This document shows positions 19,012 to 28,563 of a stretch of 64,000 nucleotides of DNA, in pieces. Position numbers and translations under genes: made by a program. Under the pieces are notes generated by a model. That model was not told where the DNA came from. It searched no databases and saw nothing but the letters and a program-made list of their open reading frames with translations. How positions within the stretch are numbered: the first letter of the stretch is position 1; each line of letters begins with the position of its first letter. Source of the stretch: Shewanella gelidimarina (lineage in GTDB: Bacteria > Pseudomonadota > Gammaproteobacteria > Enterobacterales > Shewanellaceae); assembly GCF_023283945.1 (NCBI RefSeq), contig NZ_JAKIKW010000013.1, forward strand, positions 62,001 to 126,000, written 5' to 3'.

Positions 19012-19572
19012 ATGTCAGAGAAATGCTTTATTACGGCGCAAGAATTACTAGAAGATTCTTTTCGTTTAGCGGCACAAGTTTATGAAAGTGGATTTCGCCC
19101 GCAGTTTATTGTGGGTATTTGGCGTGGTGGCGCGCCAATCGGTATCGCCGTGCAAGAGTTTTTTGACTTTAAAAAAGTAGAAACAGATCATATTGCAGTA
19201 CGTACCTCTTCTTACTATGGTATTAACCAGCAAAGTAAGCAGATTAAAGTACACGGTTTGCACTATATTGTTGAAAATGCCAATGCTGGTGATGGTCTAT
19301 TGATTGTTGACGATGTGTTTGACTCCGGCCGCAGTATCCATGCGCTTAAAGAGAAGTTAAGTGAATTGATGCGCTTCAATATGCCTAAAGATGTGCGTAT
19401 CGCTTGCCCATATTTCAAGCCTAAAAACACCTCAGTGCCGTTAACACCAGATTACTATATCCATGAATCTGAAGAGTGGTTAGTTTTCCCACATGAAGTC
19501 TCTGGCCTTTCAGCAGAAGAGATTGCAGAAGGTAAAGGCGACTTAAAGAACATTAGAGAGTTGTTCATTTAA
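19012..19572 (+). CDS. Purine-type phosphoribosyltransferase
   Basis: A type I phosphoribosyltransferase of 186 aa, similar to hypoxanthine/xanthine-guanine enzymes that salvage purine bases with PRPP. The PRPP loop is LLIVDDVFDSGRSIHAL (residues ~98-114), and the first diphosphate loop is FIVGIWRGGAPIGIAV. The base specificity cannot be read from sequence alone. The 267 bases upstream contain no recognisable purine riboswitch. It is a single gene with two hairpins downstream (19586-19616 and 19629-19655). Confidence 0.85.
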   Translation: MSEKCFITAQELLEDSFRLAAQVYESGFRPQFIVGIWRGGAPIGIAVQEFFDFKKVETDHIAVRTSSYYGINQQSKQIKVHGLHYIVENANAGDGLLIVDDVFDSGRSIHALKEKLSELMRFNMPKDVRIACPYFKPKNTSVPLTPDYYIHESEEWLVFPHEVSGLSAEEIAEGKGDLKNIRELFI

Positions 19573-19628
19573 GCCTTTCACTACCTCACTTAATCACCTA
19601 AATATGATTAAGTGAGTCGATGAAACGA

Positions 19629-19655
19629 AAAGCCACCGCGAAGGTGGCTTTTTTG
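19629..19655. terminator. Bidirectional terminator
   Basis: AAAGCCACC and GGTGGCTTT form a 9-bp stem around GCGAA with a T6 tail. It sits between convergent genes ending at 19572 (+) and 19680 (-). A separate imperfect hairpin, CTCACTTAATCA...TGATTAAGTGAG, precedes it. Confidence 0.88.
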
Positions 19656-19679
19656 TGAACCGCGATAATTGTTTCTTTA

Positions 19680-22319
19680 TTATCGGCTCATTTTAGAGGT
19701 TATCAGCAGGCACTTTTGCTCCTGTTGAATGGCTTCTTTTAGTGCCCGCTGGGTGCCGTCAGACAGCTGCTCGTTGTTGCTCTGCAAGTGTTGTAATGCA
19801 CTGACATTGCCATAGCTGCAATCCGTTGGGATTAAGTCTTTTGCGTAACTGCGCATAAACACTGGGCCTTTGTCTTTGTCTAACTGCGCCAGTGTGGTTA
19901 GTCGCTGATCTGCTGTGACCGCGCTGAGAGACTTTTGTTCACTGGGATACAAGTTATCCATAATGGTACGTTGCTTGGAGAAAGGGAGGTTGGTGTCTTG
20001 CTGAATGCGGGTTAACCACTGGCGTTTTTTCAGTGCATCAGGACGGGATACTTCAGCGGCAAGTGCTGATTTTTGGCCAGAGTCACTGCTATCAAGTTCA
20101 CGTTCCTTACGTAACCAGTACATCGCGCTCGGGTGATCATAGCGGTTTAAATGGCTAATCATCATCCAACGAAGATCTTGATCCAAGGTTAAGCCTTTAA
20201 TACTGGCTTTATTGTTAAGCAAGGCATCGATGTTATTGAGCGCATCTTGGCTTCGTGCAAACGCGATATAGTTGCTAAACCAACGTCGCTGAAAATCACG
20301 GTTGTGACTATTTATCATCACCTTTCTCAGGCTCATTTGCTCAATAGCTCGGATAGCTTTTCGTGCATAACGTTGGTTTATTGGAGCCATCTTGTCGAGA
20401 TAGACGCGTGTCTTAGATAAGCTTGAAAGCACCTGACCTACAATCGTGTCATCAGTTTCCCCTGGCAAATTTACCAGTACAGTGCCGATATAATCGTTCA
20501 GTGAAAGGCTGCCATCCTCCACGCTATCCCACAAGCTTTGCCAAAGCATAGAGCGCAATAGTGGATCTTTTACTAAGCGTAAATTTTGTTTTGCGGTGTT
20601 GAATGATACTGGGTCTAAATTAACTTTTACAAAGCCCCAATCTTGATAATTTGGATAGACGAGATCTGGGCAATAAAGGCCCACAAGGCTGGTGACATTG
20701 GTGGTGCTGCCGCTATAAGTCACCGGCATACTGATATTGTGATGCAGTCGGTTACGCCCTTTAGTAAATAAGCCTATTTGAACGTGCTGCTCACGTAATG
20801 TCGGTAGCGTGTCGCTTGCAGCTGACTGATTAAGGCTAAACTGTGTGATGCGACCATTTTCACAACTAAAGCTGGCTTGGATACTGTTAACTCCGGCTTC
20901 ATAAAGCCATTGCTGACTCCAAGTGGTGAGGTTTTTATTGGCCGCCTTGCCTAAGCTTTTAATAAAGTCATTTAGCTCAGCATTCTGATAACTGTATTGA
21001 GTGAGGTAATTTCGTACGCCAGTTTGAAAGGCCTTTTCACCTAATAGATGATTCAGTTGCTTGAGGGCTGAAGCGCCTTTCGAATAGGTAATGGCGTCGA
21101 TATTATCAAAAGCATTTTGTGTGGTGGCGACGGGGACTTCAATAGGGTGAGTGCTAGCTTGGCTATCTAAATGATAAGCACTTTGTTTATTGTTGGCATA
21201 AAAGCTGCGCCAAGCATAGGTGAATTCAGTGGCTTCTGCGGTTGCAAGGGTCCCCATAAAGGAGGCGAAACTTTCATTTAGCCACAAACCATTCCACCAT
21301 TTCATGGTGACGAGATTACCAAACCACTGATGTGCCATCTCATGCATAATCACGCCTGCTAGACGTTGCTTTTGTGTTGCGGTCATTTCGGTATTAAACA
21401 GAAAGCGACTTTCGCTGAAGGTGATAGCTGCGGCATTTTCCATCGCACCATAGAGAAAGTCGGGTACCAGCACTTGGTCATACTTTTTAAACGGGTAGGG
21501 GATCCCAAAGTACTCATCGAAAAATGTAAGTCCCTGCTGAGTATAAGTAAACCAGTCTTGTGGTGTGACTTGGTCTACTACAGATTGCCGCGCAAATAAA
21601 CGGAGCGGGTACTTGCCACTGTTATCGGTCCACTGATGATATGGGCCGGCATGCATTGAGAAGTTATACGGGCTCAACTTAGGCGATTGAGGAAAGTGCC
21701 ATTGGCGGGTATCGCCCTGTTCTGTTGTTGAAGACTCTCGCATCGCACTGATGACTGTCCACTCTTTTGGCGCGGTAACAGACAAAGTGTAGGTCGCTTT
21801 AAGATCGGGCTGGTCAAAGACGGCAAACATCTGTTGCGCCGCGGCGGGTTCGAAGTGGGAGTAAAGATAGACTTTGTCATCAACCGGATCGACAAAACGA
21901 TGCAGCCCTTCGCCGTTGGTGCTATGTGCACGGGTAAATTGAACTTCAACGGTGTTGCGGCCACTGACTAACAACCCTGGATTAAGGGTTATATAACGAT
22001 TGTTATAGTTTGGATAAACCTTTTTGCCATTAATACTAAAGTGGCTAATGGTTGCTTGATTGAGATCGAGTGTGAGCGCTTTATTGGTATCACTGAGGTT
22101 AAAGTTAACGTTAGTGGTTGCAGAGAATGTCGTGCCCCCTGTTAAGGTAAAGTCCAAATCATAATGCACATCAGACACTCTAGCGGAGCGCTGTGCTGCA
22201 GATTGTTGGCTAATGTAGGCAGAACCATCTCGAGAGGATATTGGCTCACGAGGCGTTGAATTACATGCAGCAAGTACAACGGAGATGACAATAACGACAG
22301 CAGTATGAAGCAGGTTCAA
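19680..22319 (-). CDS. M1 family aminopeptidase, lipoprotein
   Basis: Zinc aminopeptidase of the M1 (aminopeptidase N-like) family, 879 aa. The N-terminus is a lipoprotein signal (VVLAACNS), so unlike cytoplasmic PepN it should be anchored in the envelope and trim peptides there. The zinc site is HEMAHQW with H326, E327 and H330, plus E349 in NESF. The exopeptidase motif GAMEN is present just upstream. The C-terminal third is helical, as in the ERAP1-like domain. It is a single gene; a perfect TTCAGCG-ata-CGCTGAA palindrome (22382-22398) lies upstream. Confidence 0.92.
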   Translation of the reverse strand: MNLLHTAVVIVISVVLAACNSTPREPISSRDGSAYISQQSAAQRSARVSDVHYDLDFTLTGGTTFSATTNVNFNLSDTNKALTLDLNQATISHFSINGKKVYPNYNNRYITLNPGLLVSGRNTVEVQFTRAHSTNGEGLHRFVDPVDDKVYLYSHFEPAAAQQMFAVFDQPDLKATYTLSVTAPKEWTVISAMRESSTTEQGDTRQWHFPQSPKLSPYNFSMHAGPYHQWTDNSGKYPLRLFARQSVVDQVTPQDWFTYTQQGLTFFDEYFGIPYPFKKYDQVLVPDFLYGAMENAAAITFSESRFLFNTEMTATQKQRLAGVIMHEMAHQWFGNLVTMKWWNGLWLNESFASFMGTLATAEATEFTYAWRSFYANNKQSAYHLDSQASTHPIEVPVATTQNAFDNIDAITYSKGASALKQLNHLLGEKAFQTGVRNYLTQYSYQNAELNDFIKSLGKAANKNLTTWSQQWLYEAGVNSIQASFSCENGRITQFSLNQSAASDTLPTLREQHVQIGLFTKGRNRLHHNISMPVTYSGSTTNVTSLVGLYCPDLVYPNYQDWGFVKVNLDPVSFNTAKQNLRLVKDPLLRSMLWQSLWDSVEDGSLSLNDYIGTVLVNLPGETDDTIVGQVLSSLSKTRVYLDKMAPINQRYARKAIRAIEQMSLRKVMINSHNRDFQRRWFSNYIAFARSQDALNNIDALLNNKASIKGLTLDQDLRWMMISHLNRYDHPSAMYWLRKERELDSSDSGQKSALAAEVSRPDALKKRQWLTRIQQDTNLPFSKQRTIMDNLYPSEQKSLSAVTADQRLTTLAQLDKDKGPVFMRSYAKDLIPTDCSYGNVSALQHLQSNNEQLSDGTQRALKEAIQQEQKCLLITSKMSR

Positions 22320-22420
22320 AACAGCATCCTTTTAATAAGCGATTTAGTGCCAATAGAAACAAGCTGCATACGGTACCTTATTTCAGCGATACGCTGAAGT
22401 TAAAATCACTTTGTTGGGGC

Positions 22421-22449
22421 ATTAAAAAAGCCAGCGAGATGCTGGCTTT
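22421..22449 (-). terminator. Terminator of the lpoB operon
   Basis: AAAGCCAGC and GCTGGCTTT (22427-22449) form a 9-bp stem around GAGAT. Read on the minus strand it ends in a T6 run, 28 bases after the lpoB stop. Confidence 0.85.
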
Positions 22450-22476
22450 AAGAGACAATGTTGTACTAACTTAGCA

Positions 22477-23070
22477 TTACATGCCTAGGAAAGACTTAGA
22501 CTTAACTTTGCGGATCTCTTTTTCATCAGACCATTCAATAAGGCCTGTTTCCAAATCCATCAAACGCATGGTCATCTTGTAGTAAACATCTTTAGTGCTG
22601 CCATCTTCTTTTACGATGCTAGATAGGTTGCCATAAAGCATGTACTGCGCGCCAATTTGACGGCCAAAGCTAATGGCTGTTGATGGGTCAACCATGCCTG
22701 AATTATTTTGATAATCTAGTTGCTTACGCACCGAGTCAACTTTAGTCATATCGATAAAGCGGAACTTGCCAGAGCGTAATAGTTTATTGCTAATGGAGTC
22801 AGTAACCGATTCCGTATCGATATGCTCAGAAGTTTTGTTCTTCACTTTATCAACAAACATAATCGGACGGTCGTTAGCGGTCATCGCAACAACAGGTGGG
22901 AAGGTCAGCATGCTATCAACCATTTTAGCGGCAATAGCCTGTAGATCGGTTGAGCCAAAGTTTTCGTTGACGGTTTCCACTTCAGTGGCATCACCGTATT
23001 CAACTTTTGATTGGCACGCCGACAAGCCGATGACTGCCGCGAGAATAAAAATTACTTTTAAATGTTTCAT
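22477..23070 (-). CDS. lpoB: Penicillin-binding protein activator LpoB
   Basis: Outer-membrane lipoprotein that reaches through the peptidoglycan to activate the bifunctional synthase PBP1B. The start at 23070 (MKHLKVIF) is preferred to the in-frame ATG at 23082 because GGA lies at the right distance and the signal peptide is then of normal length; this gives 197 aa. The lipobox is LSAC. The LpoB core is seen as FVDKVKNKTSEHIDTES, then LLRSGKFRFID and GAQYMLYGNLSSIV. It follows the COG3014 gene by 23 bases in one operon, an order typical of the YcfL/LpoB neighbourhood. Confidence 0.9.
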   Translation of the reverse strand: MKHLKVIFILAAVIGLSACQSKVEYGDATEVETVNENFGSTDLQAIAAKMVDSMLTFPPVVAMTANDRPIMFVDKVKNKTSEHIDTESVTDSISNKLLRSGKFRFIDMTKVDSVRKQLDYQNNSGMVDPSTAISFGRQIGAQYMLYGNLSSIVKEDGSTKDVYYKMTMRLMDLETGLIEWSDEKEIRKVKSKSFLGM

Positions 23071-23093
23071 AGTGAGTTCCATACAAGTGATTG

Positions 23094-24461
23094 CTAAATT
23101 ATTATTGAATAAAAACGGGTGTAATTGCCAGTATCAATGACCCAAATGAGTGTGGTTCGGCCACTTTTTACCTCAATAGAGCTCGGTGCTGCATTATCGA
23201 GCTTAACGGAGTAGTTACCTGCCTTTATGTAAGTGCGGGCAATTTGTGCTTGTTCTGGCAAGGTTAGCCAGCTACGTCTGTCGGCTTGCTCGGTGACGAC
23301 GTTAAATATTTGCATTGCAATGGCTGCATAGTCAGTTTGATTATTGCGGCGTTTGCTTTCGCTTTCTACACTTTGTGCCATTTCTGATTTTGCATAAACT
23401 CGTGCGGCTTGTCTTATCAGTGCGGCAGGCAAGTCTTCTTTTAGTGCTGTAATCGCTAATGCATCAATATTGGCAATAGGCGCTGCAATTAATACGGTAC
23501 CAAGACCTTGTATACGACCGGCTCTTACCGTTTGCTTCGTTGGGAAGTAGGTGGCGAGTGACGCAGTTTGCCAGTTACCATGTATGGTAAAAGGCACGGT
23601 TAGGCTTTTCTTTTCAGGTACAAAGCCACGTTCCAACATCAGGATAACTTGTCCCTCTTCCTTTTTTGGCAATATGGCGTCGCCCCAACGCTTTTTAAAT
23701 TCATCATATTGTGGCATCGACAATTGTTTAGCGAGTCTGACTAAATCTTTTTGTAAGTATGGGTTGTTTGGTGATATTTGCGCCGCTTTACGGTAGTCGA
23801 TATAAGCGTCATTAGGTTCACCTAAGATCTCATGCAACATACCAGTGGTGTAGTAGCTATAGGCATTTAAAAATGAGCTGGTAGTACTTCCCGCCGCTTT
23901 ACCGAGTTTATTGACTTCGGCATCAATGGTGCCATTAGCCATTGCTTGCACAGACTTGTTGGACTTTTGATAGCGTGCTTGCTCTGAACTTTGCAGCTCG
24001 TTACTGCGACGAACTTCCACTAATGCACCTTCAGCGTCACCACTGAATAGATAGTTAAGCGCTTGATACTGGTGGAGCATCACTCGCTCATAACCCGGAC
24101 CTCGGTAGGGGATCACGTTGTCATTAATAAACAGGCTGGTGGCAGTGGCGCCCGCATCGCTTAAGCTGAGCTTCGCTTTATCATCAAACACCCGATAAGC
24201 ATTAGTTGCTTGTTGATAGAATGTTTTACTGGCTTCGAAATCGCCCGCTATTTGTGCGGAGCGTCCAGCCTCCTGTGCGTACAGCAGGCCATCGGCACTG
24301 GTCACTTCTGATTCCACAATTTTCGCCGCTTGCTGAGGCGTTGCAGAATTGAGTTGCGCTTTTACGGGTGCAATCTGAGAAGGGTAGTTAATGAATACGC
24401 TGTTAAATGCACATCCACTTAGACTTAGCATCATGGTCGTCAGTAATAATAAACGTCTCAT
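23094..24461 (-). CDS. COG3014-type TPR lipoprotein
   Basis: A 455-aa lipoprotein of unknown function found upstream of lpoB in many gammaproteobacteria. The start at 24461 (MRRLLLLTTMML) is chosen because it places a normal signal peptide before the lipobox LSGC; the longest frame from 24530 would add 23 polar residues. Residues ~50-270 contain TPR-like helix pairs (QIAGDFEASKTFYQQA, LFSGDAEGALVEVRR, NDAYIDYRKAAQISPNNPYL). The linkage with lpoB suggests a role in peptidoglycan synthesis or envelope assembly, which is inference. Confidence 0.82.
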   Translation of the reverse strand: MRRLLLLTTMMLSLSGCAFNSVFINYPSQIAPVKAQLNSATPQQAAKIVESEVTSADGLLYAQEAGRSAQIAGDFEASKTFYQQATNAYRVFDDKAKLSLSDAGATATSLFINDNVIPYRGPGYERVMLHQYQALNYLFSGDAEGALVEVRRSNELQSSEQARYQKSNKSVQAMANGTIDAEVNKLGKAAGSTTSSFLNAYSYYTTGMLHEILGEPNDAYIDYRKAAQISPNNPYLQKDLVRLAKQLSMPQYDEFKKRWGDAILPKKEEGQVILMLERGFVPEKKSLTVPFTIHGNWQTASLATYFPTKQTVRAGRIQGLGTVLIAAPIANIDALAITALKEDLPAALIRQAARVYAKSEMAQSVESESKRRNNQTDYAAIAMQIFNVVTEQADRRSWLTLPEQAQIARTYIKAGNYSVKLDNAAPSSIEVKSGRTTLIWVIDTGNYTRFYSIII

Positions 24462-24719
24462 GCTAACGTCTCGATAAAGTGTGCTATTTGCATTGGCTTC
24501 CTTGTTTGCTCTGGAGAATGGGCCGAGCACTAAAATGCAGTATAAATGATAAAATCAATCTGATAAGAGAATGTATATATATTTACAAAGTTTCATTTAT
24601 ACCAGCGCACTTTTAACATATCGAATCTGAACGTAACATGAATGCATAACGACTATTACTGTTTAAATATAGCAAGAGTTTAAGCTGTTAATCTAGTCGT
24701 TGTCGTTATCCATTTGTCA

Positions 24720-24932
24720 CTAGAAGTGTGGCGGTGGTGTTTCGTCCGCTTGGGATGCCATATTACTCGGTTCAGCTGATTGTAATTTATTGAGTAATAA
24801 ACGTAACTGCTCCTGCTGTATTGCAACGACATCATTTAGCTTGATGAGTTGTTGATTGAGCTCCTCGATGGTTCCGTCTTGGAACGCCAATTTCATCTCT
24901 AACTCTTCAATTCTGTGTTCTATATTATCCAC
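24720..24932 (-). CDS. slyX: SlyX family protein
   Basis: A 70-aa SlyX homologue of unknown biochemical role. Most of the chain is one coiled coil ([22 protein letters not shown] to ~residue 50, shown here by its limits at residues 4-50). It ends with the family's characteristic PPPHF. E. coli slyX lies beside slyD and fkpA; here it is divergent from an fkpA homologue, which supports the call. It has no obvious terminator. Confidence 0.9.
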   Translation of the reverse strand: MDNIEHRIEELEMKLAFQDGTIEELNQQLIKLNDVVAIQQEQLRLLLNKLQSAEPSNMASQADETPPPHF

Positions 24933-25037
24933 GTTTACCTCTGATGGATGGGTAAATGCTCATTGCACTTACTGTTGATTATCGTTAGTTGAAGCAGAGT
25001 ATACAACGGCTCCGTATATTTGGGGATAGTCGTATTA

Positions 25038-25067
25038 ACAACTTATCGAACATGTTAGATAAGTTGT
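25038..25067. promoter_or_regulatory. 10-bp inverted repeat in the slyX-fkpA region
   Basis: ACAACTTATC (25038-25047) and GATAAGTTGT (25058-25067) are perfect complements separated by ten bases. There is no T run, so an operator or an RNA hairpin is more likely than a terminator. Apart from this and the promoter at 25285-25312, the 442 bases between slyX and fkpA hold nothing recognised. Confidence 0.4.
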
Positions 25068-25284
25068 CAGTAAGCAGTAAGCGAAAAAGAAGTTAAAAAG
25101 GGGTTTATTAACCGTTGTCATCATTAAGGTTTGAACTTGCTCTATTCTGTGTTGTCTTTTAAGTGAATCTTTGTTCATACAAGTGCAATAGTCGTTCAGG
25201 CTAGTGACAGGCAATGTATGTAATATATTAATCTGTATTGAAAAAGTGGCTAAATCACGGTGACGTCGCTTTTATCTAATCAGA

Positions 25285-25312
25285 TTGGAATAACCTATTT
25301 AACTAGTATAAA
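25285..25312 (+). promoter_or_regulatory. Candidate sigma-70 promoter of fkpA
   Basis: TTGGAA (25285-25290), a 16-base spacer and TATAAA (25307-25312) lie 62 bases before the fkpA start. No sigma-E type promoter is evident, although E. coli fkpA uses one. Confidence 0.4.
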
Positions 25313-25374
25313 GTAGTTCGCCTAATAAAAGTAAAGGTTATAGTAACCACGTGTAGATGCTGAGGAAGCTTTAA

Positions 25375-26145
25375 ATGAAATCTATTTATAAATATTCACT
25401 AGTGGCTTTGGCCGTTGTTGGTCTTAGCGCTTGTAATCAAGCAGAAGAAGCAGTTGCTGCGCCAGTAGAATTGAAAACTGATGCACAAAAAGAAGCCTAC
25501 AGCGTTGGCGCGTCAATTGGTACTTATATGGCTGGCCATATCAAGGAACAAGAGGAACTAGGTTTAGCGGTAGACAGAAACCTAGTCGTGACTGGTTTCA
25601 GCGAAGGCTTGAACAGCGAGCTAAAGCTAACGCAAGAAGAGATGCAAACAGTATTGCAAACCCTTGATGAAAAGCTAAATGAAAAGCGCCAAACACAAGC
25701 GGCTGCATTAGCAGAGAAAAGCTTGGCTAGCAGCAGCGCATACCTTGAAACAAACAAAGCAAAAGACGGTGTTGTAACGACTGAGTCTGGCTTACAGTAC
25801 GAAGTATTAACCGAAGGTACTGGCGAGAAGCCTGTTGCTGCTGACACTGTTAAAGTTCATTATGTTGGTACATTAACCGATGGTACTGAGTTCGACAGCT
25901 CAGTTGCTCGTGGCGAGCCTGCAACGTTCCCATTGAACCGTGTTATTCCAGGTTGGACTGAAGGCGTACAGCTAATGTCTGTGGGTTCTAAGTTTAAGTT
26001 CGTTATCCCGTCTGAATTAGCTTATGGTGATCGCGATACAGCCACTATTCCTGCTAACTCTACTTTAGTATTTGAAGTTGAGTTATTGGATATCCAAAAA
26101 GCGGATGCACCAGCTGCAGAAGCAAGTGCTGCACACGCACACTAA
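25375..26145 (+). CDS. fkpA: FKBP-type peptidyl-prolyl isomerase, FkpA-like lipoprotein
   Basis: Periplasmic proline isomerase and chaperone of the FkpA/Mip type, 256 aa. The signal peptide ends in a lipobox (LSAC), unlike soluble E. coli FkpA, so it is probably membrane-anchored. Residues ~35-125 form the helical dimerisation domain ([23 protein letters not shown]). Residues ~135-240 form the FKBP domain ([45 protein letters not shown]). The tail is rich in Ala and His. It is a single gene with a strong terminator. Confidence 0.92.
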   Translation: MKSIYKYSLVALAVVGLSACNQAEEAVAAPVELKTDAQKEAYSVGASIGTYMAGHIKEQEELGLAVDRNLVVTGFSEGLNSELKLTQEEMQTVLQTLDEKLNEKRQTQAAALAEKSLASSSAYLETNKAKDGVVTTESGLQYEVLTEGTGEKPVAADTVKVHYVGTLTDGTEFDSSVARGEPATFPLNRVIPGWTEGVQLMSVGSKFKFVIPSELAYGDRDTATIPANSTLVFEVELLDIQKADAPAAEASAAHAH

Positions 26146-26166
26146 TCCCGAATAATATTGGGAACA

Positions 26167-26193
26167 AAAAAAGGACGCATAGCGTCCTTTTTT
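26167..26193. terminator. Bidirectional terminator after fkpA
   Basis: A 12-bp perfect stem (AAAAAAGGACGC with its complement, loop ATA) gives T6 tails on both strands, between convergent genes ending at 26145 and 26212. Confidence 0.92.
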
Positions 26194-26211
26194 AATATCT
26201 TCAATTTGGTG

Positions 26212-26766
26212 TTATGGCTTTTTCTGCGGTGGAAATAGCGCTAATATTTTGCTAACAGTCGCGTTGGTCTCTTGCGCCTTTTCTTCGCCGCCATCATCAA
26301 AAGTAAATTTGTCACTGCCGCGCCAAATGAGTTTTTGTGTTTGCGGGTCCAGCACATCAATCTGTATGGTTTGGATTTTTGCGGTATCACTTCCCACGGG
26401 AACATCAACACTGGTACCTATTGAGGCGCCGCTAGAACTACCCCATGAGCCTGCACCGAGTCCAATAGAAAAGCCCGAATCTTTGGGTTTATCATCGACT
26501 CTAAAGCCATAAGTCACCAAAAAGTCAGCAGCTTCATCCTGTTGGATAAATCCCTGAGTGATAAGCGCAGCCGCAATAGATTGCTGAATTCTTGCGGCAC
26601 TGAGCGGATCGGTTGTTTGCGCGGGCTCTACTTGTGAAAATGTCTTTAGCGGAGAGAAGTTGTAATCAAGGTCGTAATCACTCTTTGGCGGAGAACTGCA
26701 CCCAAGTAGGGAAAGTAGCGGTAGTGATAGCAAGCAAATTAATAAGGTTCGTTTTAGTGTATTCAT
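26212..26766 (-). CDS. DUF4136 lipoprotein
   Basis: A 184-aa lipoprotein with lipobox LLGC at about residue 23. The remainder matches the DUF4136 layout: YDLDYNFSPLKTFSQVEP, a helix with RIQQSIAAALITQGF, ADFLVTYGFRVDD, a glycine/serine-rich loop (GSWGSSSGASIG) and the strand LDPQTQKLIWRGSDKF. The function is unknown; family members sit in the cell envelope. It is a single gene. Confidence 0.8.
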   Translation of the reverse strand: MNTLKRTLLICLLSLPLLSLLGCSSPPKSDYDLDYNFSPLKTFSQVEPAQTTDPLSAARIQQSIAAALITQGFIQQDEAADFLVTYGFRVDDKPKDSGFSIGLGAGSWGSSSGASIGTSVDVPVGSDTAKIQTIQIDVLDPQTQKLIWRGSDKFTFDDGGEEKAQETNATVSKILALFPPQKKP

Positions 26767-26962
26767 TATTTAGCCTCTTTAATTTAAGGCGTTAAGCCCC
26801 ATTATCCTTTTGGTTCACTCGCTGATATTAGTCAATAACTGCAATGAGCGTGCTCACGTTACGCTAAATCAACGTCATTAAGTATGCTGTCTTCTGCTGT
26901 TTTGAGTCGATAGCATCGTTAATGAAATTGGTATTACTTCTTACATAGTATATGTTTAGAGT

Positions 26963-27268
26963 ATGGAGCAGTTAGAGTTTTTTGAGATCCCCAGCCCATG
27001 CATCGGTATTTGCCAAAGTGACGCGAGGGGATATTGCAAAGGGTGTTTACGTAATCGAGACGAACGTTTCAAGTGGCTCGAGTTTTCTGATGTGCAAAAA
27101 TTTGATGTCATCAGGCTGTGTAAACAGCGTAAACGCCGTCGTCAGCTTGCGATACTAAAAGCAAAGAAGGCGCAACTTATCGAAGAAAGAGCCACAGTAA
27201 ATCCGAGTTTAGATTTTAAAGATCAAGCGCCAGACTCACTCGATGTGAGTGATTTTAAATTAGACTAA
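26963..27268 (+). CDS. DUF1289 family protein
   Basis: A 101-aa protein with the DUF1289 cysteine motif SPCIGICQSDARGYCKGCLR (residues ~11-30), four cysteines that could bind metal. It then has the conserved ERFKWLEFSD and a basic tract (KQRKRRRQLA). The function is unknown. The start follows a weak ribosome site. The stop lies 17 bases from the convergent kinase gene and no terminator is evident between them. Confidence 0.85.
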   Translation: MEQLEFFEIPSPCIGICQSDARGYCKGCLRNRDERFKWLEFSDVQKFDVIRLCKQRKRRRQLAILKAKKAQLIEERATVNPSLDFKDQAPDSLDVSDFKLD

Positions 27269-27285
27269 ACGCGTTACCAGCTCAA

Positions 27286-28545
27286 TTATGGCTGATGCCA
27301 AGTTAAGGTGAATTGCGTAAAGCCTGGGTGGCTTTTTAGCGATATATCCCCTTGATGACGCTCCATGATCCGCTTAATAATTGCCAAGCCTAAACCATGG
27401 CCTTTATTACCATTACAACGGCTATCACTGCGATAAAACGGTTCGAAAATCTTCAGCTGGTCCTGCGCTAATATCCCTTCGCCATCATCGGTCACACTGA
27501 GACATATTTGTTTACCTTTACTGCTAATTTCGACAGTGATCTTCTCGACACCGAAACGTTGAGCGTTGGTGATCAAGTTCTGAAGTGCCCGTTCAATTAA
27601 CGACGGATCGGCCTTCAGTTGTACTATCTGCTGAGGCTCAATTAACTCAATCGGGGTTGAGTGGTGCGACTGCAACCGTTTAATGGTTTGCTTTGTTAAG
27701 CTGTTTAAGTCGCAGAGTTCAAATTGTAGTCCTTCTCGTTGCGTCTCTAAACTGGCATAGGTCAACAGCTCCTGCAGCAAGTCTTCCATCTCTTTGATAT
27801 CGAGTAACATCTCATCCAAAAATGCTTGGCGTCGCTGCTCATCAGACTCTGGTAAACAATATTGCGGGATCAATGCGAGGGCAAATTTGAGTCGAGCAAG
27901 TGGAGTTCTAATCTCATGAGAGACGGCATTTGAAAGGTGTTTTTGATTTTCGATGAGCGCACTAATGTGCGCGGCCATATCATTAAAGGTGGTGGCTAAT
28001 GGCAACACTTGTGAGCGTTTAGCAAGCTGGATACGAGTATTCCACTTTGCTTGGCCAAACTCTTTTGTTGCGTTACGCAGTGTTTTTAAATCTTTAGAGA
28101 GTGGCCACACCCAAATGAGCGCGACAAACGCCAATGAGAGATAAAAGAAGACATTATAAAGACCCCGCAAGCTAGCATCAGGATCAAGCGCAATGGGGCC
28201 AGCCATTAAGATTTGTTCGCCTACAGCAACGAATTGAAGTTCATGATTGATATCATAGGGCGTAGCAATAACAGCGTCGCTCTGTACCATCTGTTCTTCT
28301 GAGAACGCGACTTGGTCGGCATCGAGCAGTGCTAACGGAAAGTCAGGATTGCTGTTAATGCTGTTGAGCATCTCTTGTCGCTGCAGCGCGGGTAATTTTG
28401 TTAATACCTGCGCCAAAGCGATTAAAGGTGCATCGAGTGCACCCTCTTGATCGACATTCTGTTTCCAAAGACTATCGAGTGTCCAACCTATACCTAGAAA
28501 GCCAAGGCTTAACAGTAAATATAAGCTTAAAAATAGACGCTTCAT
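27286..28545 (-). CDS. Sensor histidine kinase (RstB-like)
   Basis: Inner-membrane sensor of 419 aa, partner of the regulator upstream. TM1 spans ~4-24, the periplasmic sensor ~25-128 and TM2 ~129-149. A HAMP linker is followed by the phosphoacceptor H210 in SHEIRTPLARLK. The ATPase domain has NLITNAQRFG (N box), DDGEGI (G1) and GHGLGLAI (G2). The layout resembles E. coli RstB. It is the last gene of the operon MipA/OmpV - DUF3019 - regulator - kinase, 18 bases after the regulator. The signal is unknown; the context suggests the envelope. Confidence 0.92.
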   Translation of the reverse strand: MKRLFLSLYLLLSLGFLGIGWTLDSLWKQNVDQEGALDAPLIALAQVLTKLPALQRQEMLNSINSNPDFPLALLDADQVAFSEEQMVQSDAVIATPYDINHELQFVAVGEQILMAGPIALDPDASLRGLYNVFFYLSLAFVALIWVWPLSKDLKTLRNATKEFGQAKWNTRIQLAKRSQVLPLATTFNDMAAHISALIENQKHLSNAVSHEIRTPLARLKFALALIPQYCLPESDEQRRQAFLDEMLLDIKEMEDLLQELLTYASLETQREGLQFELCDLNSLTKQTIKRLQSHHSTPIELIEPQQIVQLKADPSLIERALQNLITNAQRFGVEKITVEISSKGKQICLSVTDDGEGILAQDQLKIFEPFYRSDSRCNGNKGHGLGLAIIKRIMERHQGDISLKSHPGFTQFTLTWHQP

Positions 28546-28563
28546 TTTAGACTAGCTTGAAGA

